This document shows, piece after piece, positions 58,513 to 64,000 of a stretch of DNA of 64,000 nucleotides (positions within the stretch are counted from its first letter, which is position 1; each line of letters begins with the position of its first letter). The position numbers and the translations under genes are program-made. The notes under the pieces were generated by a model, which did no database searches, was not told the DNA's origin, and worked only from the letters and a program-made list of their open reading frames with translations. The DNA comes from Caprella mutica (lineage: Eukaryota > Arthropoda > Malacostraca > Amphipoda > Caprellidae), in contig CANNZV010001192.1 in assembly GCA_947561585.1 (NCBI GenBank), positions 248,001 to 312,000 of the forward strand, read 5' to 3'.

Positions 58513-59859
58513 CGTGCACGGACATTTCGTCCAGGGACAATTCGTCCACGGACATTTCGTCAACAGACATTTTGTCCAAAGGACATTTCGTCCACGAAAT
58601 GCTTTATTTTGTATTATATTCATATTGTGTATAAATTTTATATTGAGCATTATTTATATATATTTTCCAATATGAAAGTAGAAAACACCCTTTTTTATGG
58701 CAATTAGAAATTTATGGTATTTGCCTTAATTATTATTTCAATCTCCTTCTCATGCTCCTGCTGGCCGGCAACAGAGAAATAATAAACTGAATACTTTATT
58801 TAATGATATGCAGGCAGGAATCGCTTTTATTTCAAATTAGTCTAATAAAATCTGTAATAATAACGAGCCATGTCTCGAAGTTATTAGAGTATATGAACAT
58901 TGAAAATAACATAATAACAATAATTACAATGAACACCAATATTATTACTCAGATCAGGTTATTAGAAGCAATATTGGTACAGAAATTAGTTTTTCATGAC
59001 ACATTATTTTTAACAGTGATTGAATAAAATATATACATGATACATGTACAGTCGAAGAAAAGTGTATCCGTACCTAATGATTTTATGACAATTTTCTCTT
59101 TTTTTATTTCCAAAATTAACGATACTAATTGTAAATTTGTAATGCTTGTATATATTTTAAATTTGGTCTGTGTATTCGACGACAAATATGTAAGATTTGA
59201 AAATAATGGAAAATTAGGAAACTGTGATGTGAGATATACACATCATGCAGAGACTTTTTTCTCTGATAGTACATAATATACTACTAACAAAGTGATTGAT
59301 AATGAATTATGTTATAAAAGAATTAGGTAGACATTGGTACTTTTTAATGTTGTCTTTATTTATTTAAACGTAAAAACGTCCGTGCAATCAGACTGTTCCA
59401 TATTTTCGAACTCATAATAAAACCATATATATCATTATTATTTACCTCTATTGTAATTATTTCATTCTCTTTCTTACCTTTCCGAACATTAAGTCTTGTT
59501 AGTACACTGTTATTTCAGTTCCATATTTTAAATACTCATAACTCATTAACTAATGCATAATATTAAAGGAGGTATATAATTTAAAGATACAGTAAAACCG
59601 TTCATCATGTCTAATTTCATAACTGCAATAGATAGGTAAGCATTGTTCATATGAAATGGTTGGGAATAATTCACTATAATAATAACTGGCTATTAATATA
59701 ATAGCGAAAAATATTGTGAAATATAACACATATAAACTTTAAAATAGAAAATAAAGCTATTCGTGGATGAAATGTCCGTGGATGAAATGTCCATTGTACG
59801 AAATGTCCGTGGACGAATTGTCCGTGGACGAGATGTCCGTGGACGAAATGTCCTAGACC
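58513..59859. mobile_element. Word-type MITE, family W10 (GGACATTTCGTCCAC), 1347 bp
   Basis: Five 15-bp words stand at the left (GGACATTTCGTCCAG, GGACAATTCGTCCAC and so on), with complements at the right. CTTATTATAT flanks both sides (58503-58512 and 59860-59869), a 9-10-bp target duplication. A fragment of the 32-bp satellite lies inside at 59232-59277 in inverted orientation. Open frames across the ends come from the 15-bp period, a multiple of three. Confidence 0.9.
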
Positions 59860-59869
59860 CTTATTATAT

Positions 59870-60480
59870 ATATATATTCCATATGAATATTCTAAATTTT
59901 ATCCGAACACCTATTTTTTGGCCCACTCAAAATGGTGTGTCGAATGGTGTGGATCGAGCCTCTTATTAAAATTTAAAATGTTATAGTTCAGAGAAGTTAT
60001 ACTGATAGTGTTGATCATATACCTCCAATGTATATTTAAAAATAATGAAGTATATTTAACTTTGGAAGAAAAATTTGGTCGGCGTTATTTTTTTACATTT
60101 CAAATTCACAGTTTCTTATAAAACTGCAAGAGTAATTTGTGAATCGTATATATGATACAAATATTTAATAAATTATAAGATGCTATATAGAATTAAAGTA
60201 CTGAACAACATAAAATTATTTATTTGGTCCAGGATATATAATCTTATTCCTCACGATGAATAGAAATCTTTCTATTTAAATCTCGAAACCTTAAAACACT
60301 TTTAACATTTAGATTTAAATAACCCTCTTGATATCTAACCTTGCAGTAGAAGCTCTATTTACTTTTCTAACTTCTCTTGATTTTCATTAAGAAAAACTCT
60401 ATTTAACGGGCTTTTGCATTTACATCCTAATTATCTGTACTTGAGAAACTTTATTGTCGGTACCAAACTAATTACTTCAT
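59870..60480. other. No gene; copy of the dispersed hairpin repeat at 60250-60330
   Basis: GATGAATAGAAATCTTTCTA and TCGAAACC match the repeat at 13355-13450. The rest is AT-rich. Confidence 0.5.
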
Positions 60481-60494
60481 ATTTAATTTAAGCG

Positions 60495-61010
60495 AACAGA
60501 ATGAATATATTTGTTTAGATAAGGTATGGAATTACCAAGGCATGAAGGTATTCCCAGGGTAATTAAGTTGTATAATATAGAAAAAATTGTCACCGTCCTA
60601 GCAACACAAGTTAATGGGGCCCATGATGGCACTAAGTGTACAAATCGTATTGGTACTGTGTAGTTATTTGCAAAATGGGCCAACATGGTGACAGCATGGG
60701 CTATTATGTTGAAACCATCTTGGCCCAAGATGTTGTCAATATATTAATAAGTTTCAGCCATTTAATGTTCACACGTTATACAGTAATCTGGTTGGGCCAA
60801 TATGACAATTCCGTGGGACGGATTCGCCACATTGAACCAACCTCCTCCCATGGTAACATTTCATGAGAATGGAAAACCACATTATCCCCATGTAATTTCT
60901 AGGCTACTTTTCAGTCTGCCATCTCTTGCCCATCTAACCATATGGTACCCAAGTTGGCACAATGTGTCATGGTTGCTTGGGGCAATAGCAACTGTACAAT
61001 AATAGTAACA
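60495..61010. repeat. Unidentified element rich in TTGGGCCAA/CCAAGATGG words
   Basis: ATGGGCCAACATGG, TTGGCCCAAGATG, TTGGGCCAATATG, CCCAAGTTGGCAC and similar partly palindromic words recur over 500 bp. Open frames on both strands (60483-60728 minus, 60636-60866 plus) reflect this. The borders and target duplication are not found. Confidence 0.45.
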
Positions 61011-62446
61011 TTATAGTTAATGAATGTAAGTAATCTTTTACCGATATTACAGGACGGGAATTTTTTAGATGTCCTATTGGTACCTACAGCATAACACATA
61101 TAGTTATTATATAGTTATATACTGATTACTTAAATGAAACTCTCACATCATATTCATGAAATATATAAATCAGCGTACAAAATTTTATGATTTTTCAATC
61201 ATGTATGAATATTGGCTCCTAATTTCCCCGTATATCCACAAGGTCCTGTAGTCTTCTCGTCCTTTTTTTGAATTGAGAAAGCTTCAATGGCAATTCATTG
61301 AACGCTTCGTAAAATATTATTAACAGGAGCCAATTTCAAAGGGTTTTAAGATGCACGACAAGACGCATACATGCGACCTAATTGATCTCTTACAAGAGAC
61401 AGCTAAAAATTGTAACTATAAATTAATACCAACCTCAAAATTGAATAAATAAAAAAAAGGAAGTGATTAAAAGAAGGGAAGGTTAAAATCCGATGTACAG
61501 TCACTTCCTCATACTGGATTATGAGTTATGTATTACCTAAGCTAATAACTTCACGAATACATTTCAATTCATAATTTCTGTTACATATTAAAAGAGGTCA
61601 ATTCGGCAAATGAAGATGACTGTTTTGACAGATAATTTTTTTATTTGGAAGCACAACATTTGAATGAAATTTCTAGTACACGCCATATGATATTTCTATT
61701 AACATGTATAATTGAGACATTATATTATTATCTCATATATCTTTTTTATTATTCACTTTTCTTTTATTGCATTGAAGTGAAGATGATATATTTTGATAAA
61801 AAGCTTAATTTATTCCGTTTAACTAGGCCTTTATCTATCAAATTAAAAGTAATACCCGGCCTATATAATTATTAAAAGAAAAAATTGCATATAATTACTA
61901 TTTTTTCTCATTGTTTCGAATTTTCAAATTAATTTCAGGAAGTGAAGATATTGACTGATTGATTTGAAATTTTCAGGGACCATTTTGATAACATTTGACA
62001 AAAATCCGCACTCGTCTTATAATGATTTTGAAGAAGTGTAAAATAACCAGTTTCGCTCCACCCTTTTATATAAATTTCTTTCAAATCTTTGGAGATCACT
62101 TATTATTCTTTTAACTTTCCTCTCTCTTTAGTCTATTATATCTAGGAGATGCAGTTTGCATTGGTCTAATGTAACATCAAATAGTGTATTCACAGCAAAC
62201 AAGAACTTCTTGCAATCAAAGTAAATGTAAAGTAAGTGGCTAGAAAGGAAATTCAACTGTGGTACACTCTGGTAAATGTAAAAGTGAGGGTGAAGTGGAA
62301 TAGTAAATATAGGGTCACGTCCGGGCAGAACACTAGCGCAGTTACGCACGAGAATTCCTTGGACGTTTTTTAAATTCACAATTAATCATATCATGTTTTT
62401 TTTCAATTTTCTTAGTTTCTAGTTATAATAAAATCTTATTTTACAG
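61011..62446. other. No gene; CpG-containing patch at 62310-62365
   Basis: AT-rich, with a CpG-richer stretch (GTCACGTCCGGGCAG, AGCGCAGTTACGCACG) 90-140 bp upstream of the exon at 62447. It might be the promoter or untranslated first exon of that gene. Confidence 0.3.
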
Positions 62447-62558
62447 GCTTCTTTACCAAGTCCATACCACTGGGATAATCAATTATGGGATCATTAAGCC
62501 TTCAACAGTTGATGTCACGATTTTCAACGAGACTTGAACATCAGGCGTCCTTGATAGG
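62447..62558 (+). CDS. Start-codon exon of a plus-strand gene
   Basis: The acceptor AAATCTTATTTTACAG is followed by 38 nt of leader with an in-frame TAA, then ATG at 62485 and 24 codons: MGSLSLQQLMSRFSTRLEHQ then ASLI, with two bases (GG) before GTAAAA. The peptide is hydrophilic and helix-prone. The balance of Q, R, E and L over AT-rich background and the upstream in-frame stop support a true start. I do not recognise the protein. A different frame is open for about 30 codons over the same exon (LLYQVHTTGIINYG...), so the frame is not fully settled. The coding part is 62485-62558. Confidence 0.5.
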
Positions 62559-62868
62559 GTAAAAAAGTTTTTATTTGTTCTTTGTAAAAATGTTTTAAAT
62601 GTATCTTATATTGCCCAATCTTAAAAAGATGTGAACAACGATTTAAATTATTTTCAAAACATCAATGACAAAAATTGTGTCGAAATTAAAAAGTCAGTTA
62701 TTTACCTTCTTCAGTGGCAATTGACATTTGATACAAAGAATAATTACATTTATGCTTGAGCTAATAATATCTGTCTTATTAAAATTTACTGTTTTGGTGC
62801 ATATCCTTTTGAGCCATTAAGGGGTTTAATAATGTATTAAACTTTCAGCTTTTTGCTTTCTTTTTCAG

Positions 62869-63028
62869 TGATGTAATGTTTTTTTCAAATATTCGAAAAA
62901 ATGGGAAACTATTTCATAGTTGTCAGAAATTCATGGGTGCGCACTGCCTGCGCAATTATTTGCTCCTCTCGTGCACAAGAGTCACCCCACCAAGGACAAT
63001 TTTAATTGCGCACTGCTTTCGACAATAA
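62869..63028 (+). CDS. Possible second and last coding exon of that gene
   Basis: The acceptor TGCTTTCTTTTTCAG precedes 62869. Its first base completes GG+T (Gly), and 52 codons follow to TAA at 63026-63028: DVMFFSNIRKNGKLFHSCQ, KFMGAHCLRNYLLLS, TRVTPPRTILIAHCFRQ. Phase agreement is the main support. The block GTGCACAAGAGTCACCCC inside it recurs in diverged form at 63157, which suggests the region includes repeat DNA, so the coding status is doubtful. The total product would be 77 residues. Confidence 0.3.
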
Positions 63029-63962
63029 CTCACGACTGTATTATTGCTACTGTTTTTCTTTGAATGGTGTATGGAAGGCTTTAGTTTGACTTTTCAAGTT
63101 GAATATTAATCGTACATTCGTTAAAACTATATTGCAACACCAAAATGTTTCATTAGTGCACAAGATTCACCCCTCTCGATTCTGTATAATTATAGATAGA
63201 GTGTAGACAAAAATAAGATTGTGGTTTAATTATTTTCGTTACCCTATTTTCGTTTCAATAAAAGTTGAAAAAGATTTTCCCTGCATTAGATCATAACAAA
63301 CAAACAATATTTTGACTTCATCTTGACAATATATTTAGATAAATACCTTGCTGCTAGTCGTTTGTGTACTATATGAGAAGAGAGAAACAATACCATACTT
63401 AAATTGAAATGTGTAATTTAATGGATCATACATGGTTACACGTACACTGTACAGTTGCGTTAGATTATTATTTTCATTCTGAATAATTGAATATAAAACA
63501 TTTTATTTTGTATATAATATCCCTCATTATGTTCTTCATTGAGCACCAGACCTCTCTATAGAAGTTTGTAATACATACACTGACTACAATTTAGAGCGTT
63601 GCCGAAATCCGAACACTTTTGAGGGGTGGAGACAACTGTAAATATTGTTGTACCAGTCTGATCTAAAAAAATGTTCTTCTCGAGTTATCTTCCTATTACT
63701 AAATGTTGATAAATCAAAGTTTATGATTTATTCGGCAAAATTTAGTAAAAAAACACGAAAAACTTTATTACTTTTTTGAAATTTAAATTGCTAGGGGGCA
63801 ACTCTTAATCATATAAGAATTTGCTCAAATTTCAGTTAACGTATGACTTCTTTATCTGTCATATCTAGGATGTTTTTTTTTTTTTTGCTTACTCTTCCCT
63901 GTAACTGTATAGTGTGTAGTCTATATAGGTTAAATAATTAGTACTCTGAATATTATCACTGA
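63029..63962. other. No gene recognised
   Basis: AT-rich. GTGCACAAGATTCACCCC at 63157 repeats 62967 in diverged form. No exon signals. Confidence 0.45.
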
Positions 63963-64000
63963 AGTCTCATCGAGTCGCAAGCTTCCGACTCGATGGGACT
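63963..64000. repeat. Perfectly placed palindrome at the window edge
   Basis: AGTCTCATCGAGTCG (63963-63977) pairs with CGACTCGATGGGACT (63986-64000) with one G-T type mismatch and an 8-bp loop. It is cut by the window end, so it may be longer or be the tip of an element. Confidence 0.8.

Noticed and set aside
60483..60866. 81- and 76-codon frames on opposite strands
   Set aside because: They overlap in a region of palindromic TTGGGCCAA words; no start context, splice sites or homology.

Overview
The window is AT-rich eukaryotic DNA dominated by repeats, with a few spliced exons scattered through it. There are no bacterial-style genes, no operons and no long open frames. Intron-split coding pieces, a DD37D/maT-type mariner, hAT and Tc-like elements, a CR1/jockey-type non-LTR fragment and long satellites all point to an invertebrate, probably an arthropod. 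I cannot name the species. Most open frames of 60-100 codons here are chance frames in AT-rich DNA.

Genes. (1) Minus strand: a possible signal-peptide first exon (4498-4552), a Pro/Ser-rich internal exon (6341-6487), and two phase-compatible exons (10195-10229 and 9458-9510) that end a protein. (2) Plus strand: a class A peptide-receptor-like GPCR. The TM7 exon is 24852-25000. It joins in phase to a helix-8 exon with a stop (25720-25789) or, skipping about 19 kb, to an exon at 43969-44153 and then a terminal exon at 44937-45142, giving two possible C-terminal tails. (3) Plus strand, right edge: a start-codon exon (62485-62558) with a phase-compatible continuation (62869-63028). Candidate single exons lie at 12673-12755 (+) and 52500-52666 (-).

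Mobile DNA. 1-2992: ends of word-type MITEs and a short array. 5345-7474: two elements pressed against the 6341-6487 exon. 7820-9117: a full-length dead mariner. 13768-15336: a hAT element with an 8-bp target duplication. 17359-18640: two word-type elements. 20645-23590: a 32-bp satellite broken by an element. 25801-43258: a 17.5-kb stretch bounded by about 0.55-kb diverged inverted repeats, filling the receptor intron. It holds a 6.3-kb TA-flanked element (28374-34670) with a chain of exon-like segments, a second 32-bp satellite array (35503-36770) and nested elements (37695-40293). 46785-47760, 52763-53572 and 58513-59859: more word-type elements. 49564-51491: a mariner relic containing a non-LTR fragment. 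54012-57730: a relative of the 6.3-kb element.

The main theme is a set of at least ten short-element families. Their inverted ends are built from tandem words of about 15 bp, a different word in each family but on a common GG-N4-TTC-like template. Ends start with GG(T), and target duplications of 8-10 bp are visible for six insertions. This looks like one superfamily whose terminal binding-site words have diversified. It is inferred from the sequence alone.
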